Shown here piece after piece: positions 1 through 5,038 of a stretch of 5,038 nucleotides of DNA. Position numbers and translations under genes: made by a program. The notes under the pieces were generated by a model. It was not told the origin of the DNA and searched no databases. It was given only the letters and a program-made list of their open reading frames with translations. This DNA comes from an uncultured Clostridia bacterium (lineage in GTDB: Bacteria; Bacillota; Clostridia; Christensenellales; CAG-917), in assembly GCA_947629635.1 (NCBI GenBank), contig CANREO010000078.1, positions 1-5,038 on the forward strand, given 5' to 3'. How positions within the stretch are numbered: the first letter of the stretch is position 1; each line of letters begins with the position of its first letter.

Positions 1-76
1 TGCCATTAGCCCAGCTGGATAGAGCGTCTGGCTACGGACCAGAAGGTCGGGGGTTCGAATCCCTCATGGCACGCCA
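1..76 (+). tRNA. tRNA-Arg(ACG), first base cut off by the window edge
   Basis: This is an arginine tRNA that reads CGN codons; A34 is normally edited to inosine in bacterial tRNA-Arg(ACG). The cloverleaf can be read directly. The acceptor strand TGCCAT (1-6) pairs with ATGGCAC (66-72), so the partner of C72, a 5' G, lies just outside the window. The anticodon stem is TCTGG/CCAGA (27-31/39-43), with loop CTACGGA and anticodon ACG at 34-36. The T arm is GGGGG, TTCGAAT, CCCTC (49-65). The discriminator is G73 and the CCA end is encoded at 74-76. The D stem (GCCC/GAGC) has one C-A mismatch, which is the only irregularity. The variable loop is short (AGGTC), so this is a class I tRNA. The terminator stem begins at the last base of CCA, so this gene is the last of its transcript. 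Confidence 0.96.
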
Positions 77-114
77 ATCCCAACCTAAGTCGAACTTGGG
101 TTGGGATTTTCTTT
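76..114 (+). terminator. Rho-independent terminator of tRNA-Arg
   Basis: A perfect ten-base stem, AATCCCAACC (76-85) with GGTTGGGATT (99-108), is extended inward by AAGT/ACTT around a short CGA loop. It is followed by the T-rich tail TTTTCTTT (107-114). It starts on the final A of the encoded CCA and ends the tRNA transcript. Confidence 0.9.
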
Positions 115-252
115 CCATTGTGGGATTTGAACCTGTGCAATTTCAAGTGAAAATTGCGCGCGGCTTACAGCCGCCCTGACCCACGGTCGCGCTGCACGCT
201 CCGCTTCCAAGAGCAAGCTCTTCCGCTGCGCTGATTGGCGAATCCCTCATGG
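115..252. repeat. Structured palindromic element with tRNA-3'-end-like terminal inverted repeats
   Basis: This 138-base noncoding stretch begins with CCATTGTGGGATTTG (115-129) and ends with CGAATCCCTCATGG (239-252). The two ends are inverted repeats with one bulge, one mismatch and one G-T pair. Both resemble the T-arm and acceptor end of the adjacent tRNA-Arg, the left one in inverted orientation. Inside are perfect hairpins GCAATTT/AAATTGC (137-143/151-157) and GCGGC/GCCGC (160-164/170-174), a shorter outer stem GTGGG/CCCAC (120-124/180-184), and AAGAG/CTCTT (209-213/218-222). No open frame of useful size and no ribosome binding site is present. It could be a small mobile palindromic repeat, a decayed tRNA cluster, or the remnant of an element that integrated at the tRNA. 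The sequence alone does not choose among these. Confidence 0.5.
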
Positions 253-254
253 CA
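239..254 (+). repeat. Direct copy of the tRNA-Arg 3' end
   Basis: The 16 bases CGAATCCCTCATGGCA repeat exactly the tRNA-Arg bases 56-71 (T loop to acceptor stem), 183 bases downstream. The next 14 bases match in 11 positions and run into a second copy of the terminator. No upstream half of a tRNA precedes it, so this is not a second functional gene. Such a 3'-end duplication is typical of integrase attachment sites in tRNA genes, but no integrase gene is in the window. Confidence 0.75.
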
Positions 255-258
255 TGAC

Positions 259-296
259 AATCTCAACCCATGTCAAACGCACAGGTTGGGATTTTT
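259..296 (+). terminator. Second, diverged copy of the tRNA terminator
   Basis: AATCTCAACC (259-268) pairs with GGTTGGGATT (284-293) with one G-T pair. The stem can extend by TGT/ACA (271-273/281-283) after a two-base bulge. The tail is TTTTT (292-296). The right arm is identical to that of the terminator at 76-108, while the loop has diverged, so both appear to derive from one duplicated block. It would stop any rightward read-through that passes the first terminator. Confidence 0.75.
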
Positions 297-364
297 AGAA
301 TTTGTATTGTAATAGTATAACACGAAATTAATTTTTATAATGAAAACCTTATAAAATACAAAAT
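297..364. other. AT-rich spacer without a recognisable gene
   Basis: This stretch between the two terminators is very rich in A and T. A TATAAT string sits at 336-341, but no -35 box lies at a usual distance and there is no gene downstream on the plus strand. Read leftward, the right part supplies the T-rich tail of the aminopeptidase terminator. I see no RNA gene or coding frame in it. Confidence 0.5.
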
Positions 365-392
365 GCCCGTTGCCTGATATCGGACAACGGGC
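350..392 (-). terminator. Terminator of the M18 aminopeptidase gene
   Basis: On the minus strand, GCCCGTTG (392-385) pairs with CAACGGGC (372-365) in a perfect eight-base stem. It is followed by the U-rich run ATTTTGTATTTTA. It lies about 30 bases beyond the stop codon of the aminopeptidase gene. On the plus strand a short GATTTTA tail also follows the stem, so it may have weak activity in both directions. Confidence 0.88.
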
Positions 393-423
393 GATTTTAT
401 GCAATATGTTTTGCTTTTTACGC

Positions 424-1785
424 TCACTTTATAAACGCGCTGAACGCTTCGTGTGCGGAATACACGTCCGCTTTCGACACAAGTTCATAAGGCGCATGCA
501 TGGACAACACGGGGACGCCCATATCGACGGTGTCTATGTTGTTTTTGGCAATGTACTTCGCCACGGTGCCGCCGCCGCCTAGATCAACTCTGCCAAGCTC
601 GCTGGTCTGCCAAATCACGCCTTCCTTTGCAAATATGCCGCGCAGATAGCCCACATATTCTGCCGACGCGTCGTTGCTGCCCGACTTGCCGCGCGAACCC
701 GTAAACTTGTTCATCGCGACGCCCTTGCCCACATATCCGGCGTTCAACTCTTCAAAAGCGGAGGCGTATGCAGGGTCATAGCCGGCTGTCACATCCGCCG
801 AGATGCACTTGGAATGCGCGCGCAATACCGCCGGATTTACCCCATAACTTGCCGCTATCATGTCAAGCAGATCGTTTATCAACACGCATTGCATGCCCGT
901 ATTGCCCTCGCTGCCGATTTCCTCTTTGTCCGCCAGTATCGTAAGCACCGTCTGCTCCGTATGCGTGCGCATGGTCGCCGTGACCTCGGGATAGGCGCAC
1001 ACTCTGTCGTCATGACCGTAGCTCGCTACAAACGCGCGGTCAAAACCTACGTCTCTCGCCTTGACGGCAGGCACTGCCTCCAACTCCGCGCTGAGCAAGT
1101 CCTCTTCGGCGACATTGTAGCGCTCGTGCAACAATTGAAGCACTGCCTTCTTCACGGCGTCCTTTTCCTCTCCGTGCATCGGCATGCCGCCTATAAGCAA
1201 ATTCAAATTTTCCGCATTGAAGCCCTCTCCAACCGTCTTGACGTTCAGTTCCTGCGACAAATGCGGCAACAGATCCGTGATGTAAAACACCGGGTCATCA
1301 TCGCTCTCGCCCACGCTCACCGTAAGTTTAGTGCCGTCCGCCAACATCACTACGCCATGCAACGCGAGGGGTATCGTCAGCCAATGATACTTCTTTATGC
1401 CGCCGTAATAGTGCGTCTTGAAATACGCCATATCCGCTTTTTCGTACATCGGCACCTGTTTGAGATCCAGCCTGGGACTGTCCACGTGCGCCACAAGTAT
1501 GCGCACGCCTTCCTTTGCCACGTCAGCCGTGCCCGCGCGCAATATAAACAGCGCCTTGCCGCGATTGTTGTAATACAACTTATCGCCCTTGTTTATCTTG
1601 TCGCCAAGCGTATATTTTTTATATCCGTCCGCCTCGAGCATCGCGACGGTCGTCGCCACGGCCTCTCGCTCCGTCTTGCTCGCGTCCAAAAACTTTTTGT
1701 AGCCCTCGCAATAATCCATTATCGCTCGGCGCTTGCTTTCATCCGCATTTGCAAAGATATTCTGCCTCTTATAAGTCAAATCCAT
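424..1785 (-). CDS. M18-family zinc aminopeptidase (aspartyl aminopeptidase type)
   Basis: This gene encodes a cytosolic metallo-aminopeptidase of peptidase family M18, which removes N-terminal residues from peptides using two metal ions. Family members usually form dodecamers. The frame is complete, 455 residues from the first ATG (1791) or 453 from the second (1785), the usual family length. Numbered from the first Met, the expected metal ligands are all visible: H102 in AHVDSPRLDLK, D261 in YGHDDRVCAY, the E290-E291 pair in DKEEIGSEG (catalytic base and ligand), D333 in SADVTAGYDP, and H432 in SMHAPYELVSKADV. I chose ATG 1785 because AGAGG lies 7 bases before it but only 1 base before ATG 1791. 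There is no signal peptide or membrane segment. The gene is transcribed alone, away from tldD, with its own promoter and terminator. Substrate preference (acidic versus neutral residues) cannot be read from the sequence. Confidence 0.95.
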   Translation of the reverse strand: MDLTYKRQNIFANADESKRRAIMDYCEGYKKFLDASKTEREAVATTVAMLEADGYKKYTLGDKINKGDKLYYNNRGKALFILRAGTADVAKEGVRILVAHVDSPRLDLKQVPMYEKADMAYFKTHYYGGIKKYHWLTIPLALHGVVMLADGTKLTVSVGESDDDPVFYITDLLPHLSQELNVKTVGEGFNAENLNLLIGGMPMHGEEKDAVKKAVLQLLHERYNVAEEDLLSAELEAVPAVKARDVGFDRAFVASYGHDDRVCAYPEVTATMRTHTEQTVLTILADKEEIGSEGNTGMQCVLINDLLDMIAASYGVNPAVLRAHSKCISADVTAGYDPAYASAFEELNAGYVGKGVAMNKFTGSRGKSGSNDASAEYVGYLRGIFAKEGVIWQTSELGRVDLGGGGTVAKYIAKNNIDTVDMGVPVLSMHAPYELVSKADVYSAHEAFSAFIK

Positions 1786-1792
1786 AGTCATG

Positions 1793-1797
1793 CCTCT
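1793..1797 (-). promoter_or_regulatory. Ribosome binding site that decides the M18 start
   Basis: The minus strand reads AGAGG, then CATGACT, then ATG. The spacing to the ATG at 1785 is 7 bases, which is ideal. The spacing to the upstream ATG at 1791 is a single base, which is too short. This supports the shorter protein beginning MDLTYKRQ. Confidence 0.7.
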
Positions 1798-1818
1798 TGT
1801 ATTTTTATTGTTATTTAT

Positions 1819-1846
1819 ATTATAACACCTAAACTTTATTTTGCAA
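1819..1846 (-). promoter_or_regulatory. Predicted sigma-A promoter of the M18 gene
   Basis: On the minus strand, TTGCAA (1846-1841) as -35 and a perfect TATAAT (1824-1819) as -10 are 16 bases apart. They sit about 35 bases upstream of the start codon in an AT-rich stretch, which leaves a short leader with only the ribosome binding site. Confidence 0.7.
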
Positions 1847-1878
1847 CTATAGTTTGCTCTTTGAAGCGCTCTCTTCGA

Positions 1879-1900
1879 CTTTTTCGCGCCGCGACAAAAG
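1879..1900. other. Hairpin in the divergent intergenic region
   Basis: CTTTTTCGC (1879-1887) pairs with GCGA and AAAAG (1891-1894, 1896-1900) with one bulged C at 1895. It lies between the two predicted promoters, just upstream of the tldD -35 box. It could be an operator or a leftover terminator. No regulator gene is in view and the assignment is open. Confidence 0.3.
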
Positions 1901-1905
1901 TAGTC

Positions 1906-1934
1906 TTGCCTGCTCGCGATTTTTGTGATAAACT
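1906..1934 (+). promoter_or_regulatory. Predicted promoter of the tldD-tldE operon
   Basis: TTGCCT (1906-1911) can serve as -35. TAAACT (1929-1934) can serve as -10 and carries a TGA extension (1926-1928), giving an extended -10. The spacing is 17 bases. The -10 matches the consensus in four of six positions, so this is a moderate prediction. Confidence 0.45.
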
Positions 1935-1956
1935 CTTTATATAAATTGTATTTTTC

Positions 1957-1962
1957 AAGGAG
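1957..1962 (+). promoter_or_regulatory. Strong ribosome binding site for tldD
   Basis: AAGGAG lies 5 bases before ATG 1968. It is the only well-formed Shine-Dalgarno site near the beginning of tldD, and it points to a start whose frame differs from that of the conserved protein body. No comparable site precedes TTG 2017, GTG 2074 or ATG 2149, the alternatives in the body frame. Confidence 0.85.
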
Positions 1963-1967
1963 AATAT

Positions 1968-3366
1968 ATGGTATTCAGCAAATTTTTGCAATCGCGCAAG
2001 GACGACTGCGTCGAACTTGTCGCTCTGCTCAAACAGCATTTCGCATACGTCAGCGTCCTCCGACGTCAAAACGGTGAGCGTCCGCGTCGACCGCCGCACG
2101 GCTTACGCCGGTGAAGGCGCCGAAACGGAGTGCGGATTTGTTGTCAAAATGTCGGACGGCAAAGCGTTTTTCGAGTATTCTACGGACGACGTTTCCGGCG
2201 ACAAAGCCGCTCTCGTACAAAAGATCCTCGCATCCGTGCAGACAGACGACAGCCTCAAGCCGTTGATGGTGTCCACCGCTCCGGTCGCTGACGAGCCACT
2301 TGTGCAGTCATTTTCACGCGAAAACGACTTTGACAAGTATTCGGAACAACAACTTCTGGACTACTGCACCCGCCTAAAGGACGCGCTTGTGGGCAGAAGC
2401 GAAAACATCCTCAACGCCGCCGTCATCATCGGCACGCTCGAAGTGAGCAAACTGTTTGTAAGCGCCAATCGTATCCTTGACCAAAACTACACCTGGGTCA
2501 ACGGTTTCCTTTTGGTCAACTACAGCGAAAACGGCAGAATGGTCTCCGCGCGCGAAGGAGCGAACAGCCACATGCTCGTCAACGTGCTCGGCGCCCTGCC
2601 CGACAAGATGGACAAACTTGTGCATAAGGCGCATATGCTCGCCTCCGCCAAGCCTATCGTCCCCGGCGAATACGACGTCATCACGGATCCGTCGATTACG
2701 GGTCTTTTGGCTCATGAAGCTTTCGGCCACGGCGTAGAGATGGATATGTTTGTCAAAGACCGCGCGCTCGCCAAAAATTGTATAGGCGCTCCCGTCGCCT
2801 CTTCCATCTGCAATATGCACGACGGAGCGGCTGCGACGTTAAGCGTGGCAAGCTATTTCTTCGACGATGACGGCGTTCTCGCCAAGGATACGCAAATCAT
2901 CCAGGACGGCATACTTATGCGCGGTATAAGCGACCTCGTAAGCGCTTCGGAGTTGGGCACGGAGCCCACCGGCAACGGCAGGCGTCAAGATCATACGCGC
3001 AAGGCATATTCCCGTATGACCAACACGTTTTTCGAACCAGGCAAGGACAAACTCGAGGATATGATCGCGTCCATACAACACGGCTATATGATCTTTGAAA
3101 CAAACAACGGCATGGAAGATCCGAAAAATTGGCAAGTGCAATGCGTAGCGGAATATGGCAGAGAAATAGTCGACGGCGTCTTGACCGACAACTATGTGTC
3201 GCCCGTCGTCATGAGCGGCTATGTGCCCGACGTGTTGCGCTCGATAAGCATGATCTCGGACAACTCCGAAATAGAAGGCAGCGGTCACTGCGGCAAAGGT
3301 CATAAGGAGTGGGTGCGCGTCTCGGACGGCGGCCCGTCGCTCAAATTGAAAGTGAGATTGGGGTGA
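1968..3366 (+). CDS. tldD: TldD-family zinc metallopeptidase, frame broken near the 5' end
   Basis: TldD is the catalytic subunit of the TldD/TldE protease, which in characterised bacteria cleaves unstructured peptides and matures microcin B17. The body is read in the frame of 2017-3366. Numbered from TTG 2017, it shows the metal site HEAFGH (residues 233-238) and the C-terminal GHCGKGHK with the presumed third ligand Cys425. The ATG at 1968 with AAGGAG opens a different frame that encodes a plausible TldD N-terminal helix (MVFSKFLQSRKDD...FAYVSV) and then ends at TGA 2112-2114. Homology-like sequence passes from one frame to the other at about 2052-2066. Removing one base there, for example one C in GTCCTCC, gives a continuous 465-residue protein, close to the usual TldD length (E. 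coli 481). Everything after that point looks intact. A sequencing or assembly error, or a young inactivating mutation, are the main explanations. Family assignment is secure; functionality is not. Confidence 0.9.
3360..3366 (+). promoter_or_regulatory. Ribosome binding site of tldE overlapping the tldD stop
   Basis: GGGGTGA fits the GGTGA part of the anti-Shine-Dalgarno complement. It includes the tldD stop codon TGA (3364-3366) and ends 3 bases before ATG 3370. This arrangement implies translational coupling of the two subunits. Confidence 0.55.
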
Positions 3367-3369
3367 AAT

Positions 3370-4647
3370 ATGGCGGATATAATGAAAATTTGCGAAATTA
3401 TCAAATCTTATTGCGACGACTATAAAATCTTCGGTTCTCAAACATCGTCCTATGAACTCTTTTTCGTTCACGGCAAACTTGAAACTGTCAGAAAGTCCGA
3501 GAGCGATATCAGAACCGTTACGCTCTATTGCGACCATGACGGCAAACGCGGCAACAGCGCATTCAATGTCTACGCGTCCATGAGCGAAGCGGATATAGAA
3601 AGAAAAGCTCGATCGGCACACGACAAGGCAATGTTGATTTTCGACGAACCCTACTCCCTGCCTTCCGACCGAAAATCAGAGGCTACAATTCCGTCCAACT
3701 TGAATGATATGGATGAAAAAAAGGTCGCCGCGCGCATAGCGCGCGCCGTAAGCGAAGCCAATACTCGCAATGACTGCGACATCAACGCTCTGGAAGTGTT
3801 TGTTACGTCAAAGACCGTACGCGTCGTCAACAGCCAAGGTATAGACCGGACGCAAAACAAACATACCGTTAGCGTCGAAGCCATTCCCACGTGCAACGGC
3901 AGTGAACAGTCAGTGGAACTTTTCGAGACCTACACGCTTGCCGAACTTGACGAACATGCTCTGACGGAAGAGATCGCCGCGCGCCTTGGCGACGTCAAGG
4001 CGAGGCTGGAGGCCGTAAAACCGCAGACCGCGCTAAACTGCCCCGTTGTGCTGAACCCCGAAGAAATCTGCACGCTCTTTTCGGAACTTATCGCCGACAG
4101 AGACTATGCGCGCGAGTATGGTCATTCCAACCTGCTAAACGTCGGAGACATGTTACAGACCGACCCCACGGGTGACAGGATCACGATAACCATGCGCGCA
4201 AGAATAAACGGCAGTCCGCTAAGTTCCTACTTCGATGAGGACGGCAGCGAGTTGACCGACGTACGGATCGTTGAGGATGGCAAAGTCGTCGGCGGCTACG
4301 GCTCCTTCCGTTTCGCGCAATATCTTGACAAAGCGCCGACAGGCAAATCTCAATGCATAGAGGTCGACGCAGGCGCAACATCTGAAAGCGAACTGCTCAA
4401 AGAACCGCATTTGGAGCTTGTATATCTCAGCGGACTGCAAGTAGATCTATACAATGACTATATCGGCGGAGAGATAAGACTTGCCTACTATTTTGACGGC
4501 AATGTTCGCATACCCGTGACGGGAATAGCGATGAGCGGCAAACTAAGCGAGGCACTGAACACAGCCAGGCTCTCCAAAGAAACTTGCGTGCGCGGAGGCT
4601 ACTTCGGCCCGAGGAAAATAATGCTTAACGGCATAAATATTTATTGA
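3370..4647 (+). CDS. pmbA: TldE/PmbA-family subunit of the TldD/TldE protease
   Basis: This is the partner subunit of TldD (PmbA, also called TldE). In E. coli the two form a heterodimer in which TldD carries the metal and TldE lacks the HExxxH motif. The protein has 425 residues, close to the family's roughly 440-450. It contains no HExxxH anywhere. The N-terminal part (about 1-90) has the mixed alpha/beta character of the family. The middle contains the LNPEEICTLFSELIADRDYA segment (228-247). The C-terminal half carries the beta-rich core ARINGSPLSSYFDEDGSELTDVRIVEDGKVVGGYGS (277-312), APTGKSQCIEVDAGA (322-336), and an end YFGPRKIMLNGINIY typical of the family. It begins 3 bases after the tldD stop, so the two are one operon and probably coupled in translation. 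ATG 3382 is an in-frame alternative start but has no better binding site. If tldD is truly broken, this subunit would lack its catalytic partner. Confidence 0.93.
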   Translation: MADIMKICEIIKSYCDDYKIFGSQTSSYELFFVHGKLETVRKSESDIRTVTLYCDHDGKRGNSAFNVYASMSEADIERKARSAHDKAMLIFDEPYSLPSDRKSEATIPSNLNDMDEKKVAARIARAVSEANTRNDCDINALEVFVTSKTVRVVNSQGIDRTQNKHTVSVEAIPTCNGSEQSVELFETYTLAELDEHALTEEIAARLGDVKARLEAVKPQTALNCPVVLNPEEICTLFSELIADRDYAREYGHSNLLNVGDMLQTDPTGDRITITMRARINGSPLSSYFDEDGSELTDVRIVEDGKVVGGYGSFRFAQYLDKAPTGKSQCIEVDAGATSESELLKEPHLELVYLSGLQVDLYNDYIGGEIRLAYYFDGNVRIPVTGIAMSGKLSEALNTARLSKETCVRGGYFGPRKIMLNGINIY

Positions 4648-4667
4648 AACAATTCCAAAAAACAAAT

Positions 4668-4704
4668 AAAAGCGGAATACTTTTCAAATGTATTCCGCTT
4701 TTTT
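4668..4704. terminator. Bidirectional terminator between tldE and the convergent gene
   Basis: AAAAGCGGAATAC (4668-4680) pairs perfectly with GTATTCCGCTTTT (4690-4702) around a 9-base loop, followed by a run of six T (4699-4704). The A-rich left flank gives a T-rich tail on the minus strand as well. It can therefore end both the tldD-tldE transcript and the leftward gene at 4722-5038. Confidence 0.93.
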
Positions 4705-4721
4705 ATAATTTCAAACTCAAA

Positions 4722-5038
4722 TTAGGCATTTTTCTGCAATTCTCCTTTATAAGTGCTTTCGGTAGACCCTTCATGAAATTCCGCAAGGAAAATTTCCATT
4801 TCCTCATCCCATTTGAGCGTGATGTCATAACTATTTCCGTTCACGGTCAATCTGACGGCGGCGGTCATTTGATCCACATCAAATACGAACGCCTCATCCG
4901 CTCCTCCATACGAGATCCTGCCGTTTGCGCTTATTTGGATCTGCACGTCAAGCGTATTTTCATATTCATTGATCAGTTGACCCGTCCACTGCCCCACAAA
5001 GACCGTAGCGACTGCGTCCGTTGCGTCGCCCGTGCGCG
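4722..5038 (-). CDS. Partial gene, C-terminal beta-rich domain of unknown protein
   Basis: The frame is open from the right window edge to TAA at 4724-4722 and gives the last 104 residues of a protein whose start lies outside. A GTG at 4997 could be read as a start, but no ribosome binding site precedes it. The upstream residues RTGDATDAVATVFVGQW read as linker followed by domain, so I treat the gene as truncated by the window. From FVGQWTGQL on, short alternating polar and hydrophobic strands suggest an all-beta fold, and the GxWxG opening resembles lipocalin-like domains. The domain is rich in acidic residues. A surface or lipoprotein context is possible, but a signal peptide cannot be checked. 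I do not recognise the family. It converges on tldE and shares its terminator, so it is probably unrelated to that operon. Confidence 0.7.
   Translation of the reverse strand, partial: RTGDATDAVATVFVGQWTGQLINEYENTLDVQIQISANGRISYGGADEAFVFDVDQMTAAVRLTVNGNSYDITLKWDEEMEIFLAEFHEGSTESTYKGELQKNA

Noticed and set aside
239..254. A second functional tRNA-Arg gene
   Set aside because: Only the last third of the tRNA is repeated; no D arm or anticodon arm precedes it, and the CCA is altered.
336..341. TATAAT as a plus-strand -10 box
   Set aside because: No -35 box lies at the right distance, and the only sequence downstream is the terminator and 3' end of a gene on the opposite strand.
1789..1791. ATG 1791 as the start of the aminopeptidase
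   Set aside because: The AGAGG site is only one base away, which is too close. The in-frame ATG at 1785 has the normal 7-base spacing.
814..1944. A 376-codon open frame on the plus strand opposite the aminopeptidase gene
   Set aside because: It lies antisense to a protein with all M18 metal ligands, is rich in Arg, His and Val as expected of a shadow frame, and has no ribosome binding site or recognisable domain.
2055..2066. CTC CGA C as a programmed +1 frameshift site, loosely like the CTT TGA C site of prfB
   Set aside because: There is no stop codon at the slip point and no Shine-Dalgarno-like stimulator just upstream, and the Leu tRNA would re-pair poorly with TCC after slipping. A mutation or sequencing error is simpler.
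1836..2099. An 87-codon minus-strand frame across the divergent promoter region
   Set aside because: It overlaps both predicted promoters and the 5' end of tldD, and no family or ribosome binding site supports it.
2839..3621. A 260-codon open frame on the minus strand opposite tldD and tldE
   Set aside because: It crosses the junction of two well-supported genes, has no promoter or binding site, and its composition is that of the reverse complement of real coding sequence.

Overview
The window looks like an ordinary chromosomal stretch from a mid-GC Firmicute, most likely an uncultured gut-type clostridial lineage. That placement is an inference. It rests on strong AAGGAG/AGAGG ribosome binding sites, sigma-A-type promoters in AT-rich spacers, classic hairpin plus T-run terminators, a tRNA with an encoded CCA end, and the clostridial look of the peptidase proteins. 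No phage, transposase, CRISPR or secretion genes are visible.

Layout. Bases 1-76 are a tRNA-Arg(ACG) that lacks only its first base, followed at once by its terminator. Bases 77-423 hold no protein gene. They contain a compact palindrome-rich element (about 115-252) whose two ends are imperfect inverted copies of the tRNA 3' end, then a second copy of the tRNA 3' end with a second copy of the terminator (239-296), then an AT-rich spacer (297-364), then a terminator serving the leftward gene. Bases 424-1785 encode, on the minus strand, an M18-family zinc aminopeptidase. A 182-base divergent intergenic region (1786-1967) carries one plausible promoter for each direction. Bases 1968-4647 are a rightward two-gene operon encoding a TldD-type zinc metallopeptidase (HExxxH, C-terminal GxCGK) and its partner TldE/PmbA, with 3 bases between the two genes. 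A strong bidirectional terminator (4668-4704) separates this operon from a convergent minus-strand gene that runs off the right edge. Only its C-terminal, beta-rich 104 residues are visible.

How the genes could work together. TldD and TldE form a heterodimeric protease that degrades short unstructured peptides or trims leader peptides in characterised bacteria. The M18 aminopeptidase removes single residues from peptide N-termini. A shared role in cytosolic peptide turnover is plausible but inferred, because the two units are divergently transcribed. No RiPP precursor or maturation gene is in view.

The two points most worth a second look are (1) the +1 frame break near the 5' end of tldD: the only well-formed start, ATG 1968, is in a different frame from the conserved body of the protein; and (2) the small structured element built from tRNA 3'-end sequence downstream of tRNA-Arg. 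I see no convincing undescribed multi-gene system here.
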